A DNA stretch of 64,000 nt, from contig NZ_CP019113.1 of the NCBI RefSeq assembly GCF_001888805.2, positions 2,976,001 to 3,040,000 of the forward strand, given 5' to 3'. Positions 1-7,632 of the stretch are shown one piece after another. This stretch comes from Enterobacter sp. SA187 (GTDB lineage Bacteria > Pseudomonadota > Gammaproteobacteria > Enterobacterales > Enterobacteriaceae). The notes below the pieces were generated by a model. It was not told the DNA's origin and did not search any database. It was given only the letters and a program-made list of their open reading frames with translations. Each line of letters starts with the position of its first letter. The stretch's first letter is position 1. The position numbers and the translations under genes were made by a program.

Positions 1-983
1 GAGTTCTCGGTGTTGTTTTTCACCACCGAAGTCAGCTGTTCCATCGACGCCACGGTCTGCTCCAGCGCGCTGGCCTGCGCTTCATTGCGGGCCGACAGCT
101 CCAGGCTACCGGTGGCGATCTGCTTCGAGGCGCTGGCGATAGTCTCGGTGCCATTGCGCACGCCGTTGACGATACCGGTCAGGTTATCGTTCATCTCCCG
201 CAGGGCGCGCATCAGCAGGGCGGTTTCATCGCGTCCGCTGACGGCGATAGTGGTTTGCAAATCGCCGGCGGCCACGCGGCGCGCCACGGATACGGCCTGC
301 GCCAGCGGACGAGTAATGCTGCGTACCAGCCACCAGGTGATCATCAGACCGGCTATCAGCGTCAGGGCCATCGCCAGCAACAACAGATATTTAGTTTGCT
401 GATACAGCGCCATGTTGCGATCGTGCGTCTGCTGGCGGATGCGATCTGCCTGTTTGAGCGTGGCGGCTACCGTCTCGTCGATCATGCGCGTCGGTTCCCG
501 ATCAATGCCGGACACCAGCTTATCCACCCGCTGCGCGCTGGAAGGATCCTGGATATCGTACTGGGTCAGCGCAGCGAGATAATGCGCCTCAAGCTCGCTA
601 TGCAGCTGGCGGGTTCGTTCCACCAGCCCGGTATCCAGCCCGATTTGCGGCAGCAGGGTAGCAAGTTCCGTCAGCAGCGCCTGGGTTTTCTGGCTCTGGG
701 CGACAAATGCATTTTTATATTTATCGAAGCTGTCCTGTCCCTGACCGCCGCGCAGCAGCGTATTTTTCCACTCCTGCACCTGAATTTTGAACTGTACCTG
801 TGCATTTCGCGCCGTATCGATACTTTGCGTCACACGTTTTTCCGTCGCCATAATGTGCTGATTCTGCGTCAGCCCGTCGGCGTTAATCACTAATCCTCTG
901 CTGCCGATAAACAGCGTCGCCAGCAGCAGTACCGCAGCCAGTAAACCGAGCCGCTGCCCGATAGTAAGGTGGTTAAGTTTCAT
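1..983 (-). CDS. Methyl-accepting chemotaxis protein, N-terminal part (cut by window edge)
   Basis: Only the first 327 codons lie in the window; the gene runs off the left edge. The protein has a short cytoplasmic start, a first membrane helix at about residues 10-28, a mostly helical periplasmic sensing domain to about 195, a second membrane helix at about 199-220, a HAMP region at about 218-270, and the beginning of the coiled signalling domain, including the first methylation-helix type sequence LSARNEAQASALEQT. This is the classic inner-membrane chemoreceptor layout; the ligand is not predictable. The start ATG at 981-983 is followed by MKLNHLTIG. A sigma-28 type promoter lies about 55 bases upstream, which fits flagellar class III control. 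Sure of the family, unsure of the specificity. Confidence 0.93.
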   Translation of the reverse strand, partial: MKLNHLTIGQRLGLLAAVLLLATLFIGSRGLVINADGLTQNQHIMATEKRVTQSIDTARNAQVQFKIQVQEWKNTLLRGGQGQDSFDKYKNAFVAQSQKTQALLTELATLLPQIGLDTGLVERTRQLHSELEAHYLAALTQYDIQDPSSAQRVDKLVSGIDREPTRMIDETVAATLKQADRIRQQTHDRNMALYQQTKYLLLLAMALTLIAGLMITWWLVRSITRPLAQAVSVARRVAAGDLQTTIAVSGRDETALLMRALREMNDNLTGIVNGVRNGTETIASASKQIATGSLELSARNEAQASALEQTVASMEQLTSVVKNNTEN

Positions 984-1035
984 TGTATCTGTAGTTCCTG
1001 AGGTCAAGGGTGCCATCGGAATGACGAGCACACAG

Positions 1036-1062
1036 GTATCGACCCGGCGGCGACGGGCTTTA
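1036..1062 (-). promoter_or_regulatory. Sigma-28 (FliA) type promoter for the chemoreceptor
   Basis: Read on the minus strand this is TAAA, 15 bases, then GTCGATAC. The enterobacterial FliA consensus is TAAA-N15-GCCGATAA, so the -35 core is perfect, the spacer is exact, and 6 of 8 bases of the -10 match. It sits 53-79 bases upstream of the chemoreceptor start, the expected place. Confidence 0.6.
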
Positions 1063-1145
1063 ATGGCGGGAGTGCGGTAAAAAGCAGCAAAGTGGCGTTA
1101 ATCGGTTGATATGCAATAACTATATAATTTTATGACATATTTATG

Positions 1146-1176
1146 ACAGGCGGCAAAATAGCCAAAAGCCGCCTGT
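1146..1176 (-). terminator. Hairpin after the EAL gene
   Basis: Arms ACAGGCGGC (1146-1154) and GCCGCCTGT (1168-1176) form a 9-bp perfect stem with a 13-base loop, just past the stop codon of the EAL gene at 1185. The following tract on the minus strand is A/T-rich but not a clean T run, so termination efficiency is uncertain. Confidence 0.5.
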
Positions 1177-1184
1177 TTAACCCG

Positions 1185-2990
1185 CTACAGGAAATTGCGC
1201 AGCGACGCCACGTCAAGAGGACTGGCTTCGGTGAGCCATGCGGGGATTGCCTCTGGCGGCACCGGGCGCGAGAAAAAGTAGCCCTGCGCTTCGTCGCAGC
1301 CATAGGACTGCAACAGCATGGCGGTCTCTTTATCTTCCACACCCTCAGCCAGCACCAGATAATTCAGATCCTTGAGCATCATAATCACGTGACGGGCGAT
1401 AATGCGGCTGCCGGGATCGGTGGTCAGCTGGCTAATCAGCGAACGGTCGAGCTTGATAATATCAATGGGAATACGGCGTAAGTAGCTGATATTACTGTAA
1501 CCCGCGCCAAAGTCGTCGAGCAGGATCTTAAAGCCCTTCATTTTCAGCCGATCCAGTTCACAGAGCGCCTGCTCGCTCTCCAGCACTTTTTCTGTTTCCA
1601 GGCATTCAATGCGAATATCCTGCGCCACCAGGCCTGCCTCAAGGATCTGCTGCTCCAGCATATCGGCAAAACCGGGGCAGGAAAAATCGCTGACCGTCAC
1701 GTTGATGGATACCGGCAGCAGAATGCCCGCCGCCCTCCAGCGCCTGAGCTGAGCGATCACGGTGCGGATCACCCAGTGGGTAATGTCGTTCATCAACGTG
1801 GTTTTCTCCGCCAGCGCCACAATGGTGGCGGGGGAAATATTGCCCAGCACAGGATGCTGCCAGCGCAGCAGCGCCTCGCATCCTTCGGTGAAACCGGTGT
1901 GCAGGGATATTTTCGGCTGATAGACCAGATAAAACTGATCCGGCGCTTTGATGGCCTCGCTCAAATCGTAAAGCAATTTAAAATCGCTGTTGCGCTTCTC
2001 ATCGAACGCGCGGTCGAAGGGCAGGACAGGAATATGCTGGCGAATCGCTTCATGCAGTGCGCTGATCCCCTGGCGTAATATCTCTTTCGGATCCTCAATA
2101 CCGGGCCGGAAATTCACGTAGCCGGTAAAGATTTTCAGGCGAATGTCGATGTCGCCGCGAATTTTCGCCTCAATGTCCGGCAGGTTTTCCGCTTTTTTGA
2201 TCAATGTTTTTGCGTATTCGCTGTCAATTAACAGCGCAAAGCGTCCCGGTGCGAAAGCATATAACGGCGTGGTGGCCGGTAATTTTAACCGCAGGCGTAA
2301 AAGTGGCCCGAAGCCGCGCAGCATTTTCTCCACGGCGCTCAGCCCAAGATAGCGTGAAAGCTCGTAGGCCTGTGGCATATCAATGCAGTCAAACAGGATA
2401 AGCGTAGAGGGACGATGAGCGGTCTCCAGCCCTATGCGCTCCATCTCTTTCAGTAAAAACTGCCGGTTGGGCAGGCCGGTTAACGCATCCACCCGCCCTA
2501 AAGAGTACCAGGCTTCCAGATAGGTGCAGGCCAGCGAAGCGATACGCAGGAAATTTTCCGTTTGCTGTGCATCAGGTTCAAGCGGCGTCGGATGGCTGAC
2601 GCACAGCGTGCCAAGCACGAACCCCTCTTTGGTCTGTAATGGCGCAGCGGCATAAAAAATAACGTGACCGTTCAGCGACAGTTCATGATCGCGAAAGCGA
2701 TCGTCAAGGCGCGTATCGTTACAGATAATGGCATTGCAGCTTTTTACTGAATGCTGGCACATCGAATCTACAATCGGCATTTTCAGCGGAATAGCCGGAT
2801 TGTTTTTCACAAATTTAATGTACTGATGCTGATCATCAAAAATAGTAACAAAACAGCCATCAACGCCCATGATTTCACTGGCGAGACAGGCAAATTCGCC
2901 CAGCGCAGCATCACGGGCGCTGTCCTGTTCCTTAAGTAACGCCAGGGCCGCCAGTCGTTTGGTTTCATTTTTATTCAGGCCGGTGAACAT
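1185..2990 (-). CDS. GAF / degenerate GGDEF / EAL cyclic-di-GMP phosphodiesterase
   Basis: 601 residues. An N-terminal GAF sensor domain covers about 20-160, a GGDEF-like domain about 165-320 and an EAL domain about 335-590. The GGDEF domain keeps its opening DALTGLPNR (168-176), but the signature loop is replaced by FAPGRFALL (246-254), so it should not make cyclic-di-GMP; it may bind GTP or serve as a spacer. The EAL domain has the EALLRW motif (372-377), Asn430, the DDFGAG loop (492-497), Lys513, AEGVE (548-552) and QGYFF (569-573), so phosphodiesterase activity is expected. No membrane segment is seen, so it is probably cytosolic. It is not in the K-12 order here. It lies upstream of a chemoreceptor on the same strand, consistent with a motility role, which is inference. 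Confidence 0.9.
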   Translation of the reverse strand: MFTGLNKNETKRLAALALLKEQDSARDAALGEFACLASEIMGVDGCFVTIFDDQHQYIKFVKNNPAIPLKMPIVDSMCQHSVKSCNAIICNDTRLDDRFRDHELSLNGHVIFYAAAPLQTKEGFVLGTLCVSHPTPLEPDAQQTENFLRIASLACTYLEAWYSLGRVDALTGLPNRQFLLKEMERIGLETAHRPSTLILFDCIDMPQAYELSRYLGLSAVEKMLRGFGPLLRLRLKLPATTPLYAFAPGRFALLIDSEYAKTLIKKAENLPDIEAKIRGDIDIRLKIFTGYVNFRPGIEDPKEILRQGISALHEAIRQHIPVLPFDRAFDEKRNSDFKLLYDLSEAIKAPDQFYLVYQPKISLHTGFTEGCEALLRWQHPVLGNISPATIVALAEKTTLMNDITHWVIRTVIAQLRRWRAAGILLPVSINVTVSDFSCPGFADMLEQQILEAGLVAQDIRIECLETEKVLESEQALCELDRLKMKGFKILLDDFGAGYSNISYLRRIPIDIIKLDRSLISQLTTDPGSRIIARHVIMMLKDLNYLVLAEGVEDKETAMLLQSYGCDEAQGYFFSRPVPPEAIPAWLTEASPLDVASLRNFL

Positions 2991-3070
2991 AAGGCGCTCC
3001 TGCTCAGAACGGTGCTGAGTCTGGGGAAGAATTTTTGCAGGGAAGAGTTATTTTTAGCGTATGGCGGGGA

Positions 3071-3145
3071 TCACCACCAGCCGAACTGGGATCCGGCAAC
3101 GGCGGCGATAGCAATAATCAGCATAATAATGGTGGTTTTTCTCAC
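3071..3145 (-). CDS. yoaJ: YoaJ-like 24-residue membrane microprotein
   Basis: A 24-codon frame starting GTG, with GGGAG six bases upstream. The peptide begins MRKTTIIMLII, continues through a hydrophobic stretch and ends QFGWW. E. coli YoaJ, as I recall it, is also 24 residues, starts MKKTTIIM and ends ELGWW, so both ends and the length agree. It would be a single-pass inner-membrane peptide of unknown function. Its position near nimT and yeaL agrees with the E. coli neighbourhood. Good identification despite the size, because ends, length, ribosome binding site and location agree. Confidence 0.72.
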   Translation of the reverse strand: MRKTTIIMLIIAIAAVAGSQFGWW

Positions 3146-3371
3146 GTAAGTCTCCCGAAAGGCGCTGCTGGCCGGACAATGTACATAATGGCAATCAGTA
3201 TTTTCTTATACGATAACGGATTACTGCGCCGCGTTAAATGAGACTTTCATTGCCAGCGTGAAAAACCCGGCCCGGTGGCATCCTGAGGGGAGGGTGACAG
3301 AACGGCCTTCGCCAGGGTAAACTTCGTTTTCGGATTTATCTTAAACATCTTTAACGAAGCACGAGAGCAGC

Positions 3372-3677
3372 ATGTACTTGTTAAAACCGGGCAGCCAGGC
3401 CTTAATCATTGGCGCGCAGACCCCTGTCGGTCGTCGTAATATTGGTAAATCGGTAGAGCTGTTCGGCCTCTGCCAGCCGGGTGAGCGTTTTCTCAACCCC
3501 GTGAATGGGGTGATGACGCAGATGCCAGATAACGCGCCGCGCGCGCTGTGGCTGGTGATCGGCGATGTCTTTACCTTTGACGGCCAGCATGGTTTCGCCT
3601 TTGTGCGCGCCGAACACCTGATGCCGCTGCTGCCGGATGCCATGCCTCAGGAAGCCGACGCCCGGATTATGTATTAA
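3372..3677 (+). CDS. Hypothetical 101-residue protein
   Basis: I do not recognise this family. The 101-residue product has no signal peptide or membrane segment; it begins MYLLKPGSQALIIGAQ, is mixed alpha/beta in composition and ends DARIMY. Codon use resembles that of its neighbours, which supports a real gene. The ribosome binding site is weak (GAG about 8 bases before the ATG). It is followed after 103 bases by the amidotransferase-like gene on the same strand, but that gene has its own promoter-like sequence. A 7-bp inverted repeat (CTTCGTT at 3322-3328, AACGAAG at 3353-3359) lies just upstream. Coding is likely; function unknown. Confidence 0.6.
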   Translation: MYLLKPGSQALIIGAQTPVGRRNIGKSVELFGLCQPGERFLNPVNGVMTQMPDNAPRALWLVIGDVFTFDGQHGFAFVRAEHLMPLLPDAMPQEADARIMY

Positions 3678-3705
3678 GCACATAGCACCTCTCACTTTTA
3701 AGGTG

Positions 3706-3734
3706 TTGTGATAGCGATAAAAGATCATTATTCT
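3706..3734 (+). promoter_or_regulatory. Sigma-70 promoter for the amidotransferase-like gene
   Basis: TTGTGA (3706-3711), 17 bases, then TATTCT (3729-3734): 4 of 6 matches at each hexamer with ideal spacing. The predicted start of transcription is near 3741, inside the left arm of the dyad at 3738-3776. Confidence 0.5.
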
Positions 3735-3737
3735 GAT

Positions 3738-3776
3738 GTTCCTTATGTTACCCATAAATTGCACAACATAGGGAAC
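3738..3776 (+). promoter_or_regulatory. 12-bp imperfect dyad over the transcription start and ribosome binding site
   Basis: GTTCCTTATGTT (3738-3749) and AACATAGGGAAC (3765-3776) are inverted repeats with one mismatch in 12, separated by 15 bases. The right arm contains the AGGGA ribosome binding site (3770-3774) of the gene starting at 3781; the left arm overlaps the predicted transcription start. It could be a repressor operator or an RNA hairpin hiding the ribosome binding site. Confidence 0.5.
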
Positions 3777-3780
3777 CCCC

Positions 3781-4488
3781 ATGGACCACCTGCCTGTCAA
3801 AGAAACCCTGCGTATCGCTCTCGTCGGTGATTACAATCAGGACGTTATTGCCCACCGGGCTATTCCGCTGGCGATTGATGATGCCGCCGCCGTACAAAAC
3901 ATCACTGCTGATTATGACTGGCTGGCCACGACCGACATCACCAGCGCCGAGGACTTGGTTGGCTACGATGCCATCTGGGTGGTGCCCGCCAGCCCTTATA
4001 AAAATCCTGAAGGCGCATTTATCGCCATTCGCTACGCCCGTGAAAACAGCATCCCGTTCCTCGGCACCTGCGGCGGTTTTCAGCATGCGATGATCGAGTA
4101 CGCGCGTAATGTGCTGGGCTGGGGAGATACCGCGCACGCGGAAACCGACACCGAAGGCCGGATGGTGATATCCGCCTTACAGTGTTCACTGGTGGAAGAA
4201 ACAGGGGTGATTGAACTGCGCCCGAACACGCTGATCGGCAAGGCCTATGGCCGCGACAGTATTGAAGAGGGCTATCACTGCCGCTTCGGGATCTCACCCG
4301 AATTTGCCGATGCCCTCAGCAGCAGCGATTTTCGCGTCACCGGCTGGGACGAAGAGGGCGAGATCCGCGCGGTGGAGCTGATCAGCCATCCGTTCTTCGT
4401 CGCCACCCTGTTCCAGCATGAACGCGGCGCGCTGGCCGGACGCCCGGTGCCGCTGGTGCACGCCATGCTGCGCGCGGCCAGCAACTAA
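3781..4488 (+). CDS. CTP-synthase-like class I glutamine amidotransferase domain protein
   Basis: 235 residues, equal to the amidotransferase half of CTP synthase without the synthetase half. The nucleophile elbow GTCGGFQ places Cys97 as the likely catalytic cysteine. The C-terminal histidine motif is SHPFF (His203), where CTP synthase has His-Pro-Glu, so the usual catalytic glutamate is replaced by Phe205; glutaminase activity is therefore doubtful. The family is known in databases as CTP synthase C-terminal region-related protein; no function is established that I know of. It may cleave another gamma-glutamyl compound or only bind one. It stands alone between a 101-residue unknown and the oppositely oriented nimT, with its own promoter and dyad. 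Confidence 0.85.
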   Translation: MDHLPVKETLRIALVGDYNQDVIAHRAIPLAIDDAAAVQNITADYDWLATTDITSAEDLVGYDAIWVVPASPYKNPEGAFIAIRYARENSIPFLGTCGGFQHAMIEYARNVLGWGDTAHAETDTEGRMVISALQCSLVEETGVIELRPNTLIGKAYGRDSIEEGYHCRFGISPEFADALSSSDFRVTGWDEEGEIRAVELISHPFFVATLFQHERGALAGRPVPLVHAMLRAASN

Positions 4489-4508
4489 CTTTCCTGATAG
4501 TCGCGGGG

Positions 4509-5696
4509 TCAGCCAGCGTTGATCTCGCGATCCTGTCCGGCAAAAGCGCCGAATACCGCCATCGCCACCGCTAACAGCGCACAGGCGAGCAGCGGAATAT
4601 GCCAGTCGCCGCTGGCATCATGAATTTTCCCCATCAGCGGCGGCCCGCAGGCGGCCAGCAGATAACCTACCGATTGCGCCATACCGGATAAAGCCGCCGC
4701 CTGGTGCGCTGAACTGGCGCGAAGGCCGATAAACGTCAGGCCGAGGATCATGGTTGCGCCGGATCCGAACCCAAAGATCACCGTCCACAGCACCGCCTGC
4801 GCCGGGAACAGCCACAGCCCGACGGCGCTGAAGGCGCACAGCAGCGAGACGATAGCGGCGATGCCGCGTTGATCGCGCAGACGATGCAGCACCAGCGGGA
4901 TCAGAATACCCGGCGCGGCGGTCGCCAGTTGCAACAGACCATGCAGCGATCCCGCCTGCGCCTCGCTGTAGCCGTGGCTGATCAAAATCGCAGGCAGCCA
5001 GCCGATAATCACATAATAAATCAGCGAGTTAATGCCGAGGAACAGCGTGACCTGCCAGGCAAGGCGCGAGCGCCAGATACCGCGATCGTGCAGGCCGGGC
5101 GTGCTGCTGAGTGCGGCAGGCGCGCTGGCGCGCAACTGCGGCAACCACAGGGCAAGGGCGAGCAGCGGAAACGCCATCAGTGCCAGCAGTGCGCCGCGCC
5201 AGCCGAAACCGTGCAGTGCAATGGGCACCACCAGCGCCGAGCCGAGCGCCGCCGCCGCGCCCATGGTCAGGGAATAGGCGCCGGTCATTTTCGCCACCTG
5301 ACCGGCGAAATCACGTTTGATGATCCCCGGCAGCAGCACGTTACCCAGCGCAATGCCGCAGCCGATCACCGCCGTGCCGGTAAACAGCAGCGCCGCCGAG
5401 GGCAGGGAGCGCACGGCGATACCGGCGCAAATCAATACCATCGCCACCAGCAGACTGCGCTCCATGCCCAGACGGCGCGCGATGCCCGCCGCCAGCGGGG
5501 ACACCAGCGCAAAGGCCAGCAGCGGCAGCGTCGTGAGCAGGCCGGTCTGCGCGGTGGTGAGGCCGTAGTCGTCACGAATAGCCCCCAGCAACGGGGCCGC
5601 GCCGGTGAAAGTGACGCGTAACGTGGTGGCAATCAACAGGATCCCGGTAAACAGCAGCAATCCCTGCCTTGTGCGAAGTGAAATAGCGGTAGTCAT
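4509..5696 (-). CDS. nimT: 2-nitroimidazole exporter NimT, MFS family
   Basis: 395 residues with about 12 membrane helices and the Major Facilitator loop between helices 2 and 3 (AGIARRLGMERS). The sequence follows E. coli NimT (YeaN, CynX/NimT subfamily) closely, including TLRVTFTGAAPLLGAIR near the N-terminus and the long match GLTFIGLRASSAHQAAALSG. In E. coli it exports 2-nitroimidazole and is controlled by the adjacent AraC-type NimR. Here no nimR is present: the upstream neighbour is an ABC transporter operon. The start at 5696 gives a length close to the E. coli protein. Confidence 0.92.
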   Translation of the reverse strand: MTTAISLRTRQGLLLFTGILLIATTLRVTFTGAAPLLGAIRDDYGLTTAQTGLLTTLPLLAFALVSPLAAGIARRLGMERSLLVAMVLICAGIAVRSLPSAALLFTGTAVIGCGIALGNVLLPGIIKRDFAGQVAKMTGAYSLTMGAAAALGSALVVPIALHGFGWRGALLALMAFPLLALALWLPQLRASAPAALSSTPGLHDRGIWRSRLAWQVTLFLGINSLIYYVIIGWLPAILISHGYSEAQAGSLHGLLQLATAAPGILIPLVLHRLRDQRGIAAIVSLLCAFSAVGLWLFPAQAVLWTVIFGFGSGATMILGLTFIGLRASSAHQAAALSGMAQSVGYLLAACGPPLMGKIHDASGDWHIPLLACALLAVAMAVFGAFAGQDREINAG

Positions 5697-5983
5697 TATA
5701 TTCTCTGTTTTCTGGCTTATTGAGCCGCGTCAGTCTAATCCCAGAACGTCCACCCGCCAAATCTGGCAGCGCATCATGCCGATGATTTTCTGCTTGTCAG
5801 ACCATTCTTAAGGTGTGGTTATTCCGGGTTTATGCTGCCGGAAAGGAAATTATAAGAGGATCCTTTCGTGCAGGCGTTTTTCATAACTTTTTTCGATATG
5901 TAATGCACTTTTTGATATTTGTCTGTGCGGGGAGAGCTGTGTGAATTTAGCAGCAATTTCAATAACAACGGATCACCATTAGC

Positions 5984-6808
5984 ATGGCAACTTTCGCACA
6001 GACCAAAAAAACCGTCGCGCTGACTGCGCTGGCGCTGCTGACCACGCTCTCCTTTGCGGCGCATGCCGATAAACTGGCCGACATCAAAGCCGCGGGCGTT
6101 GTTAAAGTCGCCACTTTTGATGCCAACCCGCCGTTTGGCGCCATCGATGCAAAAACCCACGACATCGTGGGCTACGACGTGGATTTCGCCAAAGCGCTTG
6201 CTAAAAGCCTCGGCGTGAAGCTGGAGCTGGTGGCGACAAACCCCGCCAACCGTATTCCGCTGTTGCAGTCCGGGAAAGTGGATCTGATTGTCGCTGACAT
6301 CACCATCACGCCGGAGCGCGCGCAGGTGATCGATTTCTCCACGCCCTATTTTGTGACCGGACAGCAATTCCTCGTCCCCGCTGACGGCAAAGATTCGCTG
6401 GATGCCTACAGCAAAGCCCGTATCGGCGCGGTGAAAGGCACCACCGGCGAGCAGGCGCTGCACCAGCGTTTCCCGCAATCCCGCGTGCTGGCCTATGACG
6501 ATATCCCGCTGGCGCTGACCGCACTGCGTAACGGCAATGTGCAGGCGATCACCCAGGATAGCACCATTCTTGCCGGTCTGCTGGCGGAAGCGCCGGACAA
6601 AGCGAAGTTTAAAATCCTGCCGGATCTACTGTCGAAAGAAGAAATCGGCGTTGGCGTCAGCAAAGGCGAAACCGCGCTGCTGAAGGCGGTGAATGACGAA
6701 CTGGTGAAGCTTGAGCAGAGCGGCGATGCCGCGAAAATCTACGACGCCTGGTTTGGCCCGCAAACCAAAACCCCGCAGCCGCGCAGCTTTAAAATAGAAG
6801 CGAAGTAA
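5984..6808 (+). CDS. Polar amino acid ABC transporter, periplasmic binding protein
   Basis: 274 residues. A signal peptide (hydrophobic core about 12-25) ends at AHA, with cleavage expected near residue 28. The mature protein is a family 3 solute-binding protein (the GltI/GlnH/FliY group): it has the opening GVVKVATFDANPPFG, the GYDVDFAKALAK block and the segment DLIVADITITPERAQ. It delivers a polar amino acid to the permease encoded downstream; the exact substrate is not decidable. It is the first of four genes reading the same way. The 287 bases upstream hold the operon promoter region; I could not fix a convincing -35/-10 pair there. Confidence 0.92.
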   Translation: MATFAQTKKTVALTALALLTTLSFAAHADKLADIKAAGVVKVATFDANPPFGAIDAKTHDIVGYDVDFAKALAKSLGVKLELVATNPANRIPLLQSGKVDLIVADITITPERAQVIDFSTPYFVTGQQFLVPADGKDSLDAYSKARIGAVKGTTGEQALHQRFPQSRVLAYDDIPLALTALRNGNVQAITQDSTILAGLLAEAPDKAKFKILPDLLSKEEIGVGVSKGETALLKAVNDELVKLEQSGDAAKIYDAWFGPQTKTPQPRSFKIEAK

Positions 6809-6832
6809 TTATGTTTGCAGGTTTATTTTCCA

Positions 6833-6856
6833 CCTCCGTGGCGTCGGCCACGGAGG
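6833..6856 (+). promoter_or_regulatory. Intercistronic hairpin masking the ribosome binding site of the ATPase gene
   Basis: Arms CCTCCGTGGC (6833-6842) and GCCACGGAGG (6847-6856) form a perfect 10-bp GC-rich stem with a 4-base loop. The 3' arm contains GGAGG (6852-6856), placed 8 bases before GTG at 6865. There is no T run after it, so it is not a terminator. Such hairpins after the binding-protein gene typically protect upstream mRNA and lower downstream translation. Confidence 0.65.
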
Positions 6857-6864
6857 CGTTTGCC

Positions 6865-7632
6865 GTGCAAAAAGGTACGGTCGAATTCCGTCAGGTGAGC
6901 AAGCGTTACGGCGATCATCAGGTGCTTAAGAATATTGATTTGCAGGTGCGCGCCGGGGAAGTGCTTGCCGTCTGCGGGCCATCCGGATCGGGAAAATCAA
7001 CGCTCATTCGCCTGATCAACCAGCTGGAAACTCTGACCAGCGGCGAGATCCTTATCGACGGCAACCCCACCAGCGGGCTGAAAGGCCGCGCCCTGCGGCA
7101 GATCCGCCGCCAGGTGGGATTCGTGTTCCAGCAATTCAATCTTTACGCCCATCTCAGCGCGCTGGATAACATCACCCTGGCGCTGACCCGCGTGCATGGT
7201 AAATCGGCAGTGGATGCGCAGCAGATCGCCCTCAGCCTGCTGGAGCGCGTCGGTCTGCTGGATAAAGCCCATCATTTCCCGGCGCAGCTCTCCGGCGGGC
7301 AGCAACAGCGGGTGGCGATCGCCCGCACGCTGGCGGCCAGCCCGCATATTATTTTGTTTGATGAGCCCACCTCGGCGCTGGATCCGGAGATGATCGGCGA
7401 AGTATTACAGGTAATGAAATCGCTGGCGCACAGCGGCATCACGCTGATCGTCGTCACCCATGAAATGCAGTTTGCCCGCGAAATCGCCGACCGGGTGATC
7501 TTTATTGATGACGGTGAAATCCTTGAGCAGGCGGCCCCGGCGCAGTTTTTCACCGCGCCGCAGCATCCCCGCGCGCAGCGGTTTCTGCAAAAGGTGCTTA
7601 ACCCGCTACATGCAGAAAGCAGGGACGGCTGA
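6865..7632 (+). CDS. Polar amino acid ABC transporter, ATP-binding subunit
   Basis: 255 residues from the chosen GTG. It has Walker A GPSGSGKST, the Q-loop at FQQFN, the signature LSGGQQQRVAIARTLA, Walker B IILFDEPTSALD and the H-loop VVTHEM, typical of the GlnQ/GltL subfamily. It hydrolyses ATP to drive the two permeases. An ATG at 6811 in the same frame would add 18 residues (MFAGLFSTSVASATEAFA) unlike family members, across a strong hairpin; GTG 6865 has GGAGG 8 bases upstream and gives the normal length, so I prefer it. The stop overlaps the next start (TGATG). Confidence 0.93.
   Translation: MQKGTVEFRQVSKRYGDHQVLKNIDLQVRAGEVLAVCGPSGSGKSTLIRLINQLETLTSGEILIDGNPTSGLKGRALRQIRRQVGFVFQQFNLYAHLSALDNITLALTRVHGKSAVDAQQIALSLLERVGLLDKAHHFPAQLSGGQQQRVAIARTLAASPHIILFDEPTSALDPEMIGEVLQVMKSLAHSGITLIVVTHEMQFAREIADRVIFIDDGEILEQAAPAQFFTAPQHPRAQRFLQKVLNPLHAESRDG

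Noticed and set aside
6811..6864. An N-terminal extension or leader peptide on the ABC ATPase
   Set aside because: It would be read through a perfect hairpin and shows no similarity to family members; the GTG at 6865 with GGAGG is a better start.
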